A DNA stretch of 64,000 bases from an uncultured Opitutia bacterium (GTDB lineage Bacteria > Verrucomicrobiota > Verrucomicrobiia > Opitutales > UBA953): contig CAMFKE010000005.1 of NCBI GenBank assembly GCA_945957395.1, positions 188,001 through 252,000 of the forward strand, given 5' to 3'. This document shows positions 8,240-21,901 of the stretch, piece after piece; the stretch's first letter is position 1; the number at the start of each line of letters is the position of its first letter. The translations under genes were made by a program, and so were the position numbers. The notes below the pieces were generated by a model. The model did no database searches, was not told the origin of the DNA, and saw only the letters and a list, made by a program, of their open reading frames with translations.

Positions 8240-9796
8240 TCAGGCGAGCTTGATGAGCTCGGCGGTGGCCGGGACATCCTTGATGATCTGCGAGGGGTCG
8301 GGGCCCACGCCGATGTAGCGCAGGTTGGGCAGCAGCGCGGGGTCCGCGGGCAGGGCGCCGTTGAAGGCGTTGTCCACGATGGTCTTCATCACGAAGGCGA
8401 TGTAGCGGCGCGCATTGGCGGGCAGTGCGGCGAAGGAGCGCACCTTCGAGATGTCCTCGGTCCAGCCGGGCAGGCGCGCGTAGACGGGCTTGAGGGTGCG
8501 GCGCAGGGCGTCGTTGCGCGGCACATGCGAATAGACCCGGCCGGAGGCGTCGGCGTATCCGGTGCACACGAGCAGCTCGTCGCCGGTCCATTCGCAAGCG
8601 GGCGAGAGGGCGTCGAGCTTGTTGATGACGATGTCCTGGAAGCCGCCGTAGCGCAGGGCGTCGGCCTTCTCGACGCAGTCGCACCAGCCGACCATGCGCT
8701 GACGACCGGTGGTGGTGCCGAACTCGAGCGTCTTGAGGTGCTTGGCGAGCGGGTGCTCGTCGGGCATCTGGGTGAGGAAGGTGTGGGTGCCGACCTTGGT
8801 GTCGTAGGCCTTGCAGCAGCCGATGTTGTGCACGGGCTGCGCGGGAATGCCGGCGGACTGGAAAATCTCGGGCGTGAAGGTGTGCGACGCCGTCACATTG
8901 GGCGGGAAGCCGTGGCGCTTATCGAGCCAGTAGGCCTGGCCGAACTCGCCGATCATGTAACGGCCCTCGTGAATGACACCCAGCACGCGCTCGCGCACAT
9001 CGCCGATGTTCTTCGCCAGCGCCTGACCGGCGGCCCAGTAGGCCTCGATGACGGCGGCACGGTTGAAGCGGAAGGGCTCGGTGGTGGCGAACTTGGTCAG
9101 GTCGAACTCGGCGGCGGGGAAGATGCCGGCGTCGATGGAGCCCTTGTTGGCGCGCAACTCGTTGTCGGTGAGCTTTTTGAAATAGCCGAACCAGCCTTCG
9201 GGCGTGATGCGGCAGACATGCTGCACGGTGCGCTCGGCGCGGTCCATGCGCGCCTCCATCTTCGCCACGAACTCGGCCTTGGGCGCGAGGAAGTCGGCGT
9301 ACCAGATCTGGAACTGGCCGACCTCGTCGAGGTAGGACGGGGTGATGCCGCGGCCGGTGGAGCCGCGGGGCTCCTGGCCGAGCACCTGCGTGCGGTAATC
9401 CTCGAAGGCGAGGTCGAGGATGCGGTGCGAGATGTCGCTCATCAGGCAGCGCTCGTCGATGAGCAGACGGGCGTAAACGGGGTAGCCGAGCTTCTCGACC
9501 GGTTTGGCCTCCCAGTGCGCCTTGTGCGGGTCGGCGACCACGCCGGCGCCCAGCGCGAGCGTCTCGACATCGCGGTCCACGACGCCGCCGGGGAGCAGGT
9601 TGAGCTTCAGTCCGGCGACGGTGTGGCCGGAGTTGGCGCCGCCGTTGACCTTGAGCACGACGGGCACGATGTCCTTGCGGCCGGTGGCGGTCTGAAGCTC
9701 GTGAATGACCTCGGGGATGAGGCGGCCTTTGCCTTCGTCGCCCATGGAGATGCCGGTGTCGGCGATGATGCGACTGCAGAACGGAGTGAGGGCCAT
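8240..9796 (-). CDS. purA: Adenylosuccinate synthetase, long divergent form
   Basis: Condenses IMP and aspartate with GTP to adenylosuccinate, the first committed step to AMP. Family motifs visible: GDEGKGR phosphate loop (usually GDEGKGK), NGGANSGHT containing the catalytic His, [24 protein letters not shown], and near the end [11 protein letters not shown]. At 518 residues from the ATG at 9796 it is about 80 longer than the usual 430, with extra sequence between the STGRG and GTTTGR blocks. The usual N-terminal VVVGxQWGDEGKGK is replaced by a more divergent [16 protein letters not shown]. The partner purB is at 40187-41626. The longer frame to 9886 is purine-rich leader translated in error. 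Both flanking gaps contain inverted repeats. Confidence 0.9.
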   Translation of the reverse strand: MALTPFCSRIIADTGISMGDEGKGRLIPEVIHELQTATGRKDIVPVVLKVNGGANSGHTVAGLKLNLLPGGVVDRDVETLALGAGVVADPHKAHWEAKPVEKLGYPVYARLLIDERCLMSDISHRILDLAFEDYRTQVLGQEPRGSTGRGITPSYLDEVGQFQIWYADFLAPKAEFVAKMEARMDRAERTVQHVCRITPEGWFGYFKKLTDNELRANKGSIDAGIFPAAEFDLTKFATTEPFRFNRAAVIEAYWAAGQALAKNIGDVRERVLGVIHEGRYMIGEFGQAYWLDKRHGFPPNVTASHTFTPEIFQSAGIPAQPVHNIGCCKAYDTKVGTHTFLTQMPDEHPLAKHLKTLEFGTTTGRQRMVGWCDCVEKADALRYGGFQDIVINKLDALSPACEWTGDELLVCTGYADASGRVYSHVPRNDALRRTLKPVYARLPGWTEDISKVRSFAALPANARRYIAFVMKTIVDNAFNGALPADPALLPNLRYIGVGPDPSQIIKDVPATAELIKLA

Positions 9797-9896
9797 GGAA
9801 GAGGAAAGAGGAAGGGGGAAAGGGGGAAGACGGGGACGCCCGGGCGGAAAAGGCGGGCACTGTGGGAGCGCCCGAAAGCTTGGCAAAGGGAAAAAA

Positions 9897-10000
9897 GGAA
9901 AGGGTTCAGGTTTCAGATTTCAGGTTTCAGGAGCGAGTGCGTCGCAAGCGGGCGACGGCGACTTTCCTGAACTCTGAAATCTGAACCCTGAACCCTTCCC
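9897..10000. repeat. Near-perfect inverted repeat between purA and tal
   Basis: The 36-base left arm (9897-9932) and right arm (9965-10000) match at 32 of 36 positions when one is reverse-complemented; the mismatches are few and scattered. Each arm is itself built of a repeated word of the form GGTTTCAG/GATTTCAG. The loop is 32 bases. The element fills most of the gap after the tal stop (10021, minus strand). Confidence 0.9.
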
Positions 10001-10020
10001 GAGGGGGCGGCCCGGCCGGA

Positions 10021-10962
10021 TTAGCCGGCGATGGCCTTGGCGACGAGGTCGTCGAGCTTCTTGCCGTCGATGGCGAAGAGGCGGATGCCTTCGGCGAGCT
10101 TCTCCGTGGCCATGGCGTCCTCGTTGTGCATCCAGCGGAAGGCCTTCTCGTCCAGGTGGATCTGCTTGAGGTCCGACGCGGCGGCGGCGGCGGGCGTCAG
10201 CGCGGGCGAGAGGGCTTCGGGCGACTTGGCGAGCTCGTCGAGGAGGGCCGGGGAGATGGTGAGCAGGTCGCAACCGGCGAGGGCCTTGATTTCGCCGATG
10301 TTGCGGAAGGACGCGCCCATGACCTCGGTCTTGTAGCCGAACTTCTTGTAGTAGTTGTAGATCTTGGCGACGGACTGCACGCCGGGGTCTTCGGCGCCGA
10401 CATACTCCTTGCCCGTGCTCTTCTTGTACCAGTCGTAGATGCGACCGACGAAGGGCGAGATGAGCTGCACCTTGGCCTCGGCGCAGGCGACGGCCTGGGC
10501 GAACGAGAACAGCAGGGTCAGGTTGCAGCGGATGCCTTCCTTCTCGAGGATCTCGGCGGCCTTGATGCCTTCCCAGGTGGAGGCGAGCTTGATGAGCACG
10601 CGCTCCTTCGGGATGCCGGCCTTGGCGTACAAGGCGATGAGCTCGCGGGCCTTGGCCACGGAGGCGGCGGTGTCGAAGGACAGGCGCGCGTCCACCTCGG
10701 TGGAAACGCGGCCGGGCACGACCTTGAGGATTTCGGTGCCGAAGATGACGAGCAGCGCGTCCACCACATCGGCGACGGGCTTGCCCTTGTTCTCGGCGAC
10801 GGCGCGGTCGAGCAGCGCCTTGTACTCGGGCATCTGCACGGCCTTCAGGATGAGGCTCGGGTTGGTCGTGGCGTCGCGGGGCGAGAAGGCCTTCATGGAC
10901 GCGAAGTCGCCGGTGTCGGCGACGACGACGGTGAGTTTCTTGAGTTGGTCGAGGGAAGACAT
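10021..10962 (-). CDS. tal: Transaldolase
   Basis: Transfers a dihydroxyacetone unit from sedoheptulose-7-phosphate to glyceraldehyde-3-phosphate in the non-oxidative pentose phosphate pathway. At 313 residues it matches the TalB/class-1 size (about 317). Visible blocks are [12 protein letters not shown] near the N-terminus, the Schiff-base lysine in [24 protein letters not shown], and [13 protein letters not shown]. The ATG at 10962 is chosen because the longer frame to 11046 only adds intergenic repeat sequence. It is flanked on both sides by inverted repeats and sits between rng and purA on the same strand. Together with pgl (36147) and pfp (38712) it makes this window rich in sugar-phosphate metabolism. 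Confidence 0.96.
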   Translation of the reverse strand: MSSLDQLKKLTVVVADTGDFASMKAFSPRDATTNPSLILKAVQMPEYKALLDRAVAENKGKPVADVVDALLVIFGTEILKVVPGRVSTEVDARLSFDTAASVAKARELIALYAKAGIPKERVLIKLASTWEGIKAAEILEKEGIRCNLTLLFSFAQAVACAEAKVQLISPFVGRIYDWYKKSTGKEYVGAEDPGVQSVAKIYNYYKKFGYKTEVMGASFRNIGEIKALAGCDLLTISPALLDELAKSPEALSPALTPAAAAASDLKQIHLDEKAFRWMHNEDAMATEKLAEGIRLFAIDGKKLDDLVAKAIAG

Positions 10963-10964
10963 GG

Positions 10965-11076
10965 GAAGAAGGTTTTTCGGTGGTTCAGATTTCGGTGATT
11001 CTGCCCGGTGACGAGGTTTCCCTTGAATGCCTCGGTGTAAATTCACCGAAAACGGAAAACCGAATCACCGAATCAC

Positions 11077-11080
<4 letters not shown>
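10965..11080. repeat. Imperfect inverted repeat between tal and rng
   Basis: The word TTCGGTGATTC and variants occur in the left half (about 10973-11005) and inverted in the right half (about 11037-11079), with a small indel between arms. The right arm overlaps the rng stop codon. Confidence 0.65.
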
Positions 11081-12813
<1,733 letters not shown>

Positions 12814-12830
12814 GAGGTGAGGCGTGGGGT

Positions 12831-14528
12831 TTAGGCCACGGGGAACCTCCTCCGGTCCGAGAGCGCATTCGTCGAAATATCGGAGCCTGAGCCGGAGCGC
12901 GGGGGCAACTCTCGCGAGTAGCGATGGACGCTCTGGACAAGCCCGAGAAGGAGGAAGCAGCTCAGGACGAAGGATCCGCCGTAGCTGAGGAAGGGAAGAG
13001 GCAGGCCGGACACGGGCATGAAGCCGATGTTCATGCCGATGTTGACCACCACATGCACGGTCAGCACGGCGGCCACCCCGGCGCACAGAAGCGCCCCGAA
13101 GCGGTCGCGCGCGCGGGAGGCCGTGCGCAAGGCGTTGCCTATGAGAAACGCGTAGGCGGCGAGGAGGGCCACGCCGCCCACGAAGCCGAATTCTTCGGCA
13201 AAGACTGAAAAGACGAAGTCGTTGTGCGCGGCCAGTTCGGGCAGGTAACCGAGCATGGCCTGAAGCCCGCGGTTCCACCCGGTGCCGGTGAGACCGCCCC
13301 GCCCCACGGCGATGATGGCCTGATTCACATTCCAAGTCGTGCCCGCGCCTGTCGGATCGATGACCTCAGGCCGGAAGAACGACAGGATGCGCTCCCGCTG
13401 GTAGTCCTTGAACAGGAACTTGGGAATCGGCGACTTGAGTTCGTAAGGGTCCGCCTTGTTCACCTGGCGCGCGAAATCGCTGCGCCCGCCGAACTGGTCG
13501 CGGTACGAATCCAAGTGATTGGAATACCCCACGATATCCGTGCCTATAACCCCCGCCACCAGCACGACGGCAACCCCCACCGCGGCGAAGAACCGCAGGG
13601 AGAGTCGGGCGACATACAGGAGGGTGGCCAACATGGGCAGATAGACGATGCAGCTCTTTAGGTCCGGCTGGACGAAAATCAACCCGATAGGCAGCGCCGC
13701 GACCGCCGCGACGCGCACCCCAGGCCACTCGGAAACGACCCCGGCCAGCACCTTCGCGTCCAACCGAAACAGGGAGGTGGCCCACCGGCTCCATTCGCGC
13801 GCCCACTTGGACCTATAACGGGCCCAATACCACGGTATGGCCAACAGCGAGAAGGGCAGCGCCACCACGGCGGCCAGCCGCAGGGGGACCAGCAGCACGA
13901 TAGCCGCCGCGGAGACCCATACGGGCTCATTCGCCCGCGCCGCCCAGGCGTCGCGCGCGGCGCGCCAGCCCCAAAAACGGACGCCCTCCAGCACGGCGGC
14001 GAGCATGACCAGCGTCGTGACCTTGGCGAACTCGGACGGCTGGATTTTGACCGGCCCCACATCGATCCAACGCCGCGCGCCGTTCACCGATTTGATGACC
14101 GAGCCGAAGTCCATCTTGAGCACCGCGCAGATGGCCACCGGCACAAGCAGGAGAACCCCGGCCAGATAAACGAACCGCGCGTACCGCCGTATCTTCTCGT
14201 AGTCGAGCATGGCCAGGAACGCGTAGGCGGCGAAGCCGATGCCGATGAACAGCAGCTGCTGCGACCAGAACGGCGTGGCCGAGTTCGCCGAGGCCGAGTA
14301 GATGACCGCGCAGCCGACCCCGGAAAGCAACAGCATCACCAGCGGCGTGAGCCAATCCGTGCGCAGAAACACCCCCCGCCACCCCTCGTCGAGGTGGAAG
14401 GCGTCGCGCAACCAGAATGGGGCAAAACGAAGCAAAGGGGGGAAGCGAGAGGAGGTACACGCCCCGCCGAAGACTCCCGGAACGGGTGTCGGCAAAGGGG
14501 GCGCGGATATGAAGCCGGGTTGCCCCAA
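12831..14528 (-). CDS. rodA: RodA/FtsW family peptidoglycan glycosyltransferase
   Basis: A SEDS-family polytopic membrane protein that polymerises lipid II during cell elongation. Recognisable blocks: [31 protein letters not shown], a long periplasmic loop with [47 protein letters not shown], and the final [13 protein letters not shown]. RodA is favoured over FtsW by the loop sequence and the rng linkage. At 565 residues it is larger than the usual 370-420. About 70-80 extra residues with an additional hydrophobic stretch lie between the PSEF block and the QPDL block. The start is uncertain: the ATG at 14528 adds about 35 non-conserved residues, and a TTG at 14411 is an alternative. Confidence 0.9.
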   Translation of the reverse strand: MGQPGFISAPPLPTPVPGVFGGACTSSRFPPLLRFAPFWLRDAFHLDEGWRGVFLRTDWLTPLVMLLLSGVGCAVIYSASANSATPFWSQQLLFIGIGFAAYAFLAMLDYEKIRRYARFVYLAGVLLLVPVAICAVLKMDFGSVIKSVNGARRWIDVGPVKIQPSEFAKVTTLVMLAAVLEGVRFWGWRAARDAWAARANEPVWVSAAAIVLLVPLRLAAVVALPFSLLAIPWYWARYRSKWAREWSRWATSLFRLDAKVLAGVVSEWPGVRVAAVAALPIGLIFVQPDLKSCIVYLPMLATLLYVARLSLRFFAAVGVAVVLVAGVIGTDIVGYSNHLDSYRDQFGGRSDFARQVNKADPYELKSPIPKFLFKDYQRERILSFFRPEVIDPTGAGTTWNVNQAIIAVGRGGLTGTGWNRGLQAMLGYLPELAAHNDFVFSVFAEEFGFVGGVALLAAYAFLIGNALRTASRARDRFGALLCAGVAAVLTVHVVVNIGMNIGFMPVSGLPLPFLSYGGSFVLSCFLLLGLVQSVHRYSRELPPRSGSGSDISTNALSDRRRFPVA

Positions 14529-14683
14529 GTGAGAAGCGCGAAATGCGCCGAACCGCGACTCCGCACACGCACCCTCCCCCCGGGCTCAAAACTTCACGAA
14601 CGCTTGGCCGCTCGGGGCTTGCAGCCTGCGAAACCGCCACCCAAGTTTCGCAATTTTCCACCCTGCCCACCCCTGACCGTCCG

Positions 14684-16560
<1,877 letters not shown>

Positions 16561-16574
16561 CCCCCGCGAAAACA

Positions 16575-16601
16575 GGGGCCGGACAGACCCCGCCCGGCCC
16601 C
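16575..16601 (+). terminator. Hairpin after obgE
   Basis: GGGGCCGG pairs with CCGGCCCC across an 11-base loop. No T-run follows, so termination may be partial, with some read-through into the next gene. Confidence 0.4.
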
Positions 16602-16637
16602 TTACACCTCAAGCCACCCCACCCCTTATAACAGACC

Positions 16638-17174
16638 ATGGAAGCCTACCGCTCCCTGATTCTTCGGGCCAACCGCTCCCTCGGCGCCTACCTGGCCGAA
16701 AACGCCCTCATCCAGGACGAGGACTTCGCCAAGGCCAATGAACGCCTCATGGACATCCTCCAGGAGGGCCAGTTGCGCCAGGCCAACCTGCTCAACATCC
16801 TTTGCCATGAGCAGAAGTGCGTCGAGGAGGACGCCCTCGTCACCCACCTCACCGAGGAGCACAACCTGGGCCTTGTCGACCTGGAGCACATCAAGGTGAA
16901 GTCGCTCGGCAAGGAGCTCGGGTTCGAACTGGACCTGTGCCGCGCCACGGGCACCCTGCCCTTCGACCTGCAGGACGGCATCGTCTGCGTCGCCAGCACC
17001 TTTTACCTGAGCAAGCCGGTGGTCAAACACTGGGAGGACCTGCTCAAGCGCAACATCTTCTGGTACGGCACCAGCCTCGTCTCCATGGCCAACGCCGTGG
17101 AGAAACTCGCCGAAGCCGAGGCCGCCGCCAAGGCCGCCGAGGCCAAGGCGCCCGCAGGCGCCCCCAAGGCCTGA
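16638..17174 (+). CDS. Stand-alone MshEN/GspE-N-like protein
   Basis: 178 residues, no signal peptide. Helical N-terminus, then a domain matching the layout of the N-terminal domain of type II secretion/type IV pilus ATPases: HNLGLVDLEHIKVKSLGKEL followed by TGTLPFDLQDGIVCVAS. The corresponding region of the GspE-like ATPase at 19925 reads [17 protein letters not shown]. The tail is an Ala/Lys/Glu helix ending in a low-complexity APAGAPKA. MshEN domains bind cyclic di-GMP in some ATPases, but whether this one does is not shown. It starts a run of four same-strand genes ending in the ATPase, so it may be a regulator or scaffold of the same machine (inference). Confidence 0.7.
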   Translation: MEAYRSLILRANRSLGAYLAENALIQDEDFAKANERLMDILQEGQLRQANLLNILCHEQKCVEEDALVTHLTEEHNLGLVDLEHIKVKSLGKELGFELDLCRATGTLPFDLQDGIVCVASTFYLSKPVVKHWEDLLKRNIFWYGTSLVSMANAVEKLAEAEAAAKAAEAKAPAGAPKA

Positions 17175-17212
17175 CGAAGCCACCCCGCCCACCCCGTTCC
17201 GGACCTTCCACG

Positions 17213-18538
17213 ATGGCCAAGCGCATCCTCATCCTCGATGACGATCCGGACTTCACCTGCCTGCTCACCGACATCTTCAGGCAGACCGACTACGAGCCCG
17301 TCCCCCACTCCGACCCGCGCGAGGCGCTGCCCCTGCTCAGGTCCGAGCATTTCGACCTGCTCATCACCGACCACCGCATGCCCGGCATGACCGGCGAGAT
17401 GCTCGTGCGCGAACTGCGCAAGACGCACCCGCGCCTTCCGGTCATCGTCGTGTCCGGCTTCCTCGACAACGACACCATCCGCGACCTCATCCGCGACGGC
17501 GTCGGCGGCATTTTCCTCAAGCCGCTCAATGTGCAGAACCTGCTGAAGCGAACGGCCGTCCTGCTCAACGACGCGGACGCGGCGGGGCACCGGTTCACGC
17601 CGGAAAGCGCCGAGGAGCAGCAGCACCACAAGCTGCCCTTCAGCTTCGAACCCTTCCCCTGTCTGACCGCGCGCACCGCGGAGTTCGCCAACCAGCTCTA
17701 CGCCAAGCGCGGATTCAAGGGCACGCTCACCCTCATCACCCCGCCGGGCACCCGGACCGACTCCATCCTGGAGGATTTCGCCGGGTTCGAACCGGGCGCC
17801 TTCAAGGTTTTCGGCCCGCAGGAGATTTCCGAGCAAAGCCTGCTCGCCGCCCTGTCCGACGCCCCCCCCGACGGCCCGCCGACCACGCTCGTCCTGCAAG
17901 ACCTCGACCGCGCCGCCCCCGCCGATCGCGCGCCGGTCATCGCGTTGGGCGCGCGCCGCGCCCCCTTCGACGCCACGCCCAATTTCCGCCTGCTGTTCAC
18001 CTTCACCCACCCGGTGGACGAGCTTTTCGAAAAGGGCCGCATCGACGAGGGCCTTTACCTGCTGTCCAGCGTGACCGAGGTGCGCGTGCCCCAGCTCGCC
18101 GACTGCGTGGAGGAGATTCCCGTCATCGCCACGCGCATACTCGCGCGCTACTGCTCCCAGGCCGGCATCGACCCGCCGCTTCGGCTGCACAAGCTCGCCC
18201 ATCAGTGGCTCAAGGAGCACCCGTGGCCGGGCAACCACGAGGAGCTTTCCATCCACATCCTGCGCGCCGCCGAGACGCCCCAGTCCGGCGTCATCACCCG
18301 CGACGCCTTCACGCGCGAATCGCACGAGCACCAGTGGATCGATTCGCCCTCCGGCATTTCCTCCCTGGAAACCTACCTGCGCCGGCTTCGCGACGACTGC
18401 GTGCAAGGCGCCCTCATCCTGTGCGAAGGCGACACCACGCTGGCCGGCGAGGCCCTCGGCGTGCCCCCGCTCTCGCTGGTCACCCACCCGCTCGCCCGCC
18501 ACCCCGGCGACGCCTCCGGCGCCCTCTCGCACCCGTAG
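17213..18538 (+). CDS. Response regulator with degenerate NtrC-like C-terminal region
   Basis: 441 residues. Residues 1-120 are a complete receiver domain: acidic DDD at 9-11, phospho-acceptor Asp53 in LLITDHRMPG, and Lys103 in FLKP. The remainder follows the outline of a sigma-54 activator without its working parts. In place of a Walker A there is LTLITPPGTRTDS, and there is no GAFTGA loop. A late segment HPWPGNHEELSIHI corresponds to the PWPGNVREL motif, and a weak Fis-like helix-turn-helix outline (EGDTTLAGEALGVPPLSL) is at the end. ATP hydrolysis and sigma-54 remodelling are therefore unlikely. It is followed 12 bases later by a second protein of the same plan. No histidine kinase is adjacent. 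Confidence 0.82.
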   Translation: MAKRILILDDDPDFTCLLTDIFRQTDYEPVPHSDPREALPLLRSEHFDLLITDHRMPGMTGEMLVRELRKTHPRLPVIVVSGFLDNDTIRDLIRDGVGGIFLKPLNVQNLLKRTAVLLNDADAAGHRFTPESAEEQQHHKLPFSFEPFPCLTARTAEFANQLYAKRGFKGTLTLITPPGTRTDSILEDFAGFEPGAFKVFGPQEISEQSLLAALSDAPPDGPPTTLVLQDLDRAAPADRAPVIALGARRAPFDATPNFRLLFTFTHPVDELFEKGRIDEGLYLLSSVTEVRVPQLADCVEEIPVIATRILARYCSQAGIDPPLRLHKLAHQWLKEHPWPGNHEELSIHILRAAETPQSGVITRDAFTRESHEHQWIDSPSGISSLETYLRRLRDDCVQGALILCEGDTTLAGEALGVPPLSLVTHPLARHPGDASGALSHP

Positions 18539-18550
18539 CAACCGCCCCCC

Positions 18551-19861
18551 ATGGCTTACAAAATCCTGGTCGTCGACGATGAGTCGCACTACGCGGACAT
18601 GCTGCGCGACCTGCTCCTGCAGCACAACTTCATCGCCGACATGGCGGTCTCCGTCCAGCAGGCCCTCGACAGCCTGGACACGGAGGAATACGCCCTGATC
18701 ATCGCCGACTACAAGATGCCCGGCATGGACGGCGCTGAGTTCCTCCAGCGCGTGCGCCTTTGCAACGAAACCATACCGTTCATCATGGTCTCCGGCCTGA
18801 TGAACACGCATGAGCTGATCCGCGTGGCCAATCTGGGCGCCAACCTCGTGTTCGAGAAGCCCTTGGAGATCCGCAGCTTCATCGAGAGCGTTAAGAAGTA
18901 TGTGCACCCGCTCTCCGACGCCGAGTTCCGCAAGCGCTTCCGCGGCGATGTCTCCGGCGAGAGCTACCCGGCGGAACTGGCCCACCTCAGCGACCGCTCC
19001 CACCTGGGCAAGGACTTCGTCCAAAAGCTCTGGCTGGCCTTCCAGCGCGAACGCCTCTCCATCCTCCAACTCCAGCCGGGGGCCGAACTCGAGCTCATCG
19101 CCCGAGAGCTCTCCCACTGGAAGGGCCGCGACAACGCCCACTTCTACACCGTCGCGCCGGAGGATTTCGCCAACCCCGACTGCGCCGAGGCCCTCAACGG
19201 CATCCTCGCCGACCCCTCGGTCAGCCCCGTCGTCATCCTGCAGGGGGTCGAATCCGCTACGCCGGAACAGATGCAATCCGTCGCCGAGTTCGTGACCGGC
19301 GGGCATTTCGCGGCGCGGCTGCACCCCGAACTCTTCGTGCTGATCGTGCTGGAGAACGCCGCCTGGGAGGGCCCCGTGGCCGCGGCCTGCCCGAAGCTCC
19401 ACCGCATCCTGCAAAACCGGGCCCTGCAACTGCCGCCCCTGAGCGAGCGCCCCTCGGACATCGCCCGCTACGCCCGCCGCCTTCTCGCCGCCTTCGCCAA
19501 GAGCTCCGGAGGCGAACACAAGGTCACGCTCGCGCCCGACGCCGTCGGCCTGCTTTTGCAGCAGCCTTGGTCCGGCGAATACGACGAACTCGCCGCCAAG
19601 CTGCAGCAGCTCGCCACCCTCGCCGGCCCCGCCCCGGTCGACGCCGCCCGACTGGCCACCATCCTCGGCGCGCCGCCCCCGCCCTCCGGCGCAGGCGCCC
19701 TGCGCCAGAGGCTCGTCAGCGCCCAGAAGCGCGCCATCGACGCCTCCCTCGCGGCCACCGGCGGCGACCTTGCGCGCGCGCTCGCCCGCATGGGTGTCCC
19801 GGGCAACCTCCTCGACGCCCCCGCTGCGGGCACGCTCCTCTTCCCCGAGCTGCTCCGCTAA
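18551..19861 (+). CDS. Second response regulator with degenerate NtrC-like region
   Basis: 436 residues. Receiver domain intact (Asp53 in IIADYKMPG, Lys103 in FEKP). The centre keeps the fingerprint of a sigma-54 activator, LQLPPLSERPSDIARYARR (compare LPPLRER-DI) and QPWSGEYDELAAKL (compare PWPGNVREL). However, it has no Walker A, no GAFTGA and no Walker B of the DE type. The C-terminus AQKRAIDASLAATGGDLARA resembles the Fis-type HTH, so DNA binding is possible. It is a paralogue of the preceding gene (12-base gap) and lies 63 bases upstream of the GspE/PilB-type ATPase, so the pair probably regulates or organises that secretion or pilus machine (inference). Confidence 0.82.
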   Translation: MAYKILVVDDESHYADMLRDLLLQHNFIADMAVSVQQALDSLDTEEYALIIADYKMPGMDGAEFLQRVRLCNETIPFIMVSGLMNTHELIRVANLGANLVFEKPLEIRSFIESVKKYVHPLSDAEFRKRFRGDVSGESYPAELAHLSDRSHLGKDFVQKLWLAFQRERLSILQLQPGAELELIARELSHWKGRDNAHFYTVAPEDFANPDCAEALNGILADPSVSPVVILQGVESATPEQMQSVAEFVTGGHFAARLHPELFVLIVLENAAWEGPVAAACPKLHRILQNRALQLPPLSERPSDIARYARRLLAAFAKSSGGEHKVTLAPDAVGLLLQQPWSGEYDELAAKLQQLATLAGPAPVDAARLATILGAPPPPSGAGALRQRLVSAQKRAIDASLAATGGDLARALARMGVPGNLLDAPAAGTLLFPELLR

Positions 19862-19924
19862 ACGCCCGCATCGCACCCCACATCTTCCCCATCATTCGCC
19901 GCACCCGGTGCGGCGCCCCTCCCC

Positions 19925-21769
19925 ATGGCACTCGCCCGCATCCAGACCTCCATCGTCAACAACCTCAAGGCCATCGGCGTCCTTGACGAAGAAAAGGCGC
20001 GCAAACTCATCTTCGGCGACGACATGTCCGGAGACGCCCTGGAAAAGCTCCTGCTCACCGACTACAAGGTCTCCGAATTCCAGCTGCTCGCCGCCAAGGG
20101 GCGCGCCTTCGGCATCAACCCGCTCAACTCCAAGGGCCTCCAGCCCAACGAGCTCACCTTCTCCCACCTCGACAAGGAGTTCTGCCGCGAGCACCGCGTG
20201 TTCCCCATGGGCGTGGTCGCCAACCACCTGGTTGTCGCCATTTCCAACCCCTTCAACCTCGCCGTCACCCAGAGCATCTCCGACCTCTGCAAAAAACCCG
20301 TCTCCCTTCTGCTCGTCAACGAGCGCGACATCAACGCCGCCCTTGAGGAGAAAAAGGAGCAGGAAAAGGTCCAGTTCGGCGAAGTGGTCAAACAGCTCGA
20401 AGGCACCTTCGACGAATCCGAGCTGGCCGCCCTGGAAAACGCCGACGAATCCACCGCCGAGGAATCCGCCCCCATCGTCGCCCTGGCCAACCGCATCATC
20501 GAGGACGCCTACTTCTCCGGCGCCTCCGACATCCATATCGAGCCTCAGGAAAAGATGGCCCGCGTGCGCGTCCGCATCGACGGCGTCTGCCAGGAAAAGC
20601 TCACCATCCCCAACAAGGCCTGCGGCGCCCTGCTCGCGCGCATCAAGGTGATGTCCAACCTCGACATCGCCGAAAAGCGCCTGCCTCAGGACGGACGCAT
20701 CGTCTTCAAGCAGTACAACAAGCGCGGCCTCGACCTCGACCTGCGCGTGTCCACCGCCCCGCTCAACCACGGCGAAGGCGCGGTCATGCGTATTCTCGAC
20801 AAGCAGAAAACCACCCTGCCCCTCCCCGCCCTGGGCTTCGAACCCGAGAACCTCGCCCTCTACCGCGACCTCATCCAGCGCCCCTACGGCATGATCCTGC
20901 ACTGCGGCCCCACCGGCTCGGGCAAGTCCATGACCCTCTACTCCGCGCTCAACGAGATCAACTCCCCCGAGATTTGTATCCGCACCGCCGAGGACCCGAT
21001 CGAGTACACCCTGCCCGGCCTTTGCCAGATGCAGATGCACCGCAAAATCGGCCTCACCTTCGCCTCCGCCCTGCGCGCCTTCCTGCGTCAGGACCCCGAT
21101 GTCGTGCTCGTGGGTGAAATCCGCGACTCGGAGACGGCCACCATCGCCATCGAGGCCGCTCTCACCGGTCACATGCTCTTCTCCACCCTCCACACCAACG
21201 ACGCCCCCGGCACAGTCGCGCGTCTGACCGACATGGGCGTGGAGCCCTTCATGATCTCCGCCTCGCTCGTTTGCGTGTGCGCGCAGCGCCTCATGCGCCG
21301 CGTCTGCAAGAACTGCAAGCAGCCCTACCTCCCCGAAGGCCGCGAAGCCGAAATCATCAAGAAGGCCATCGGGTTCGAGGGCCAGATCTTCCGCGCCAAC
21401 CCCGACGGCTGCCCCGTCTGCAACGGCGTCGGCTACAAGGGCCGCGTCGGTATCCACGAGCTCATGGCCGTCTCCGAAGCCCTCGTCGAGGGCATCAACA
21501 AGGAGGTCGAGACCGCCGAGCTCAAGAAAATCGCCATGTTCAACGGCATGAGCACGCTGCACCAGGACAGCATGAAGAAGGCGCGCGCCGGCCTCTCCAC
21601 CATCCAGGAAGCCCTCACCAACTGCCCGCCCGACATGGAGGACCTCGACGCCATGAAGGAGGAGTTCGAGCTCCAGCGCCAGATCAAGGAACAGGCCGAA
21701 ATCGACCGTAAGTCCAAGATCGACGCCTTCCGCCTCGCCCGCCAGACGCCGCCCCCGGCCTCCGCCTAA
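19925..21769 (+). CDS. GspE/PilB family type II secretion or type IV pilus ATPase
   Basis: Hexameric cytoplasmic ATPase powering pseudopilus or pilus assembly. 614 residues: helical N-terminus, MshEN-like domain (about 70-140), a linker, then the ATPase core with GPTGSGKS at about 328-335, Asp box, Walker [16 protein letters not shown], His box [11 protein letters not shown] and the tetracysteine Zn site (CKNC ... CPVC). All catalytic elements are present. After the usual end it carries an extra charged helical tail ([20 protein letters not shown]) ending PPPASA. GspE and PilB cannot be separated on sequence alone. No GspF/PilC, pilin or secretin gene lies in the window. It is last in the run after the two degenerate regulators. 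Confidence 0.92.
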   Translation: MALARIQTSIVNNLKAIGVLDEEKARKLIFGDDMSGDALEKLLLTDYKVSEFQLLAAKGRAFGINPLNSKGLQPNELTFSHLDKEFCREHRVFPMGVVANHLVVAISNPFNLAVTQSISDLCKKPVSLLLVNERDINAALEEKKEQEKVQFGEVVKQLEGTFDESELAALENADESTAEESAPIVALANRIIEDAYFSGASDIHIEPQEKMARVRVRIDGVCQEKLTIPNKACGALLARIKVMSNLDIAEKRLPQDGRIVFKQYNKRGLDLDLRVSTAPLNHGEGAVMRILDKQKTTLPLPALGFEPENLALYRDLIQRPYGMILHCGPTGSGKSMTLYSALNEINSPEICIRTAEDPIEYTLPGLCQMQMHRKIGLTFASALRAFLRQDPDVVLVGEIRDSETATIAIEAALTGHMLFSTLHTNDAPGTVARLTDMGVEPFMISASLVCVCAQRLMRRVCKNCKQPYLPEGREAEIIKKAIGFEGQIFRANPDGCPVCNGVGYKGRVGIHELMAVSEALVEGINKEVETAELKKIAMFNGMSTLHQDSMKKARAGLSTIQEALTNCPPDMEDLDAMKEEFELQRQIKEQAEIDRKSKIDAFRLARQTPPPASA

Positions 21770-21901
21770 ACGCCCCCCGGCGCCCAGCCGCCGGCATTCC
21801 GCAGGGCGCGCGCTGGCGCGTGCCGTCGGCGCACACGGGTGGCGCGCCCAAGGCCAATTCAGGCTTCCCTCGGCGACACCGGTGCCTTGCCATGAGCGCC
21901 G

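Noticed and set aside
16817-18538. 573-residue version of the first response regulator
   Set aside because: The upstream part overlaps the MshEN-like gene in a different frame; the receiver domain starts at the ATG at 17213.
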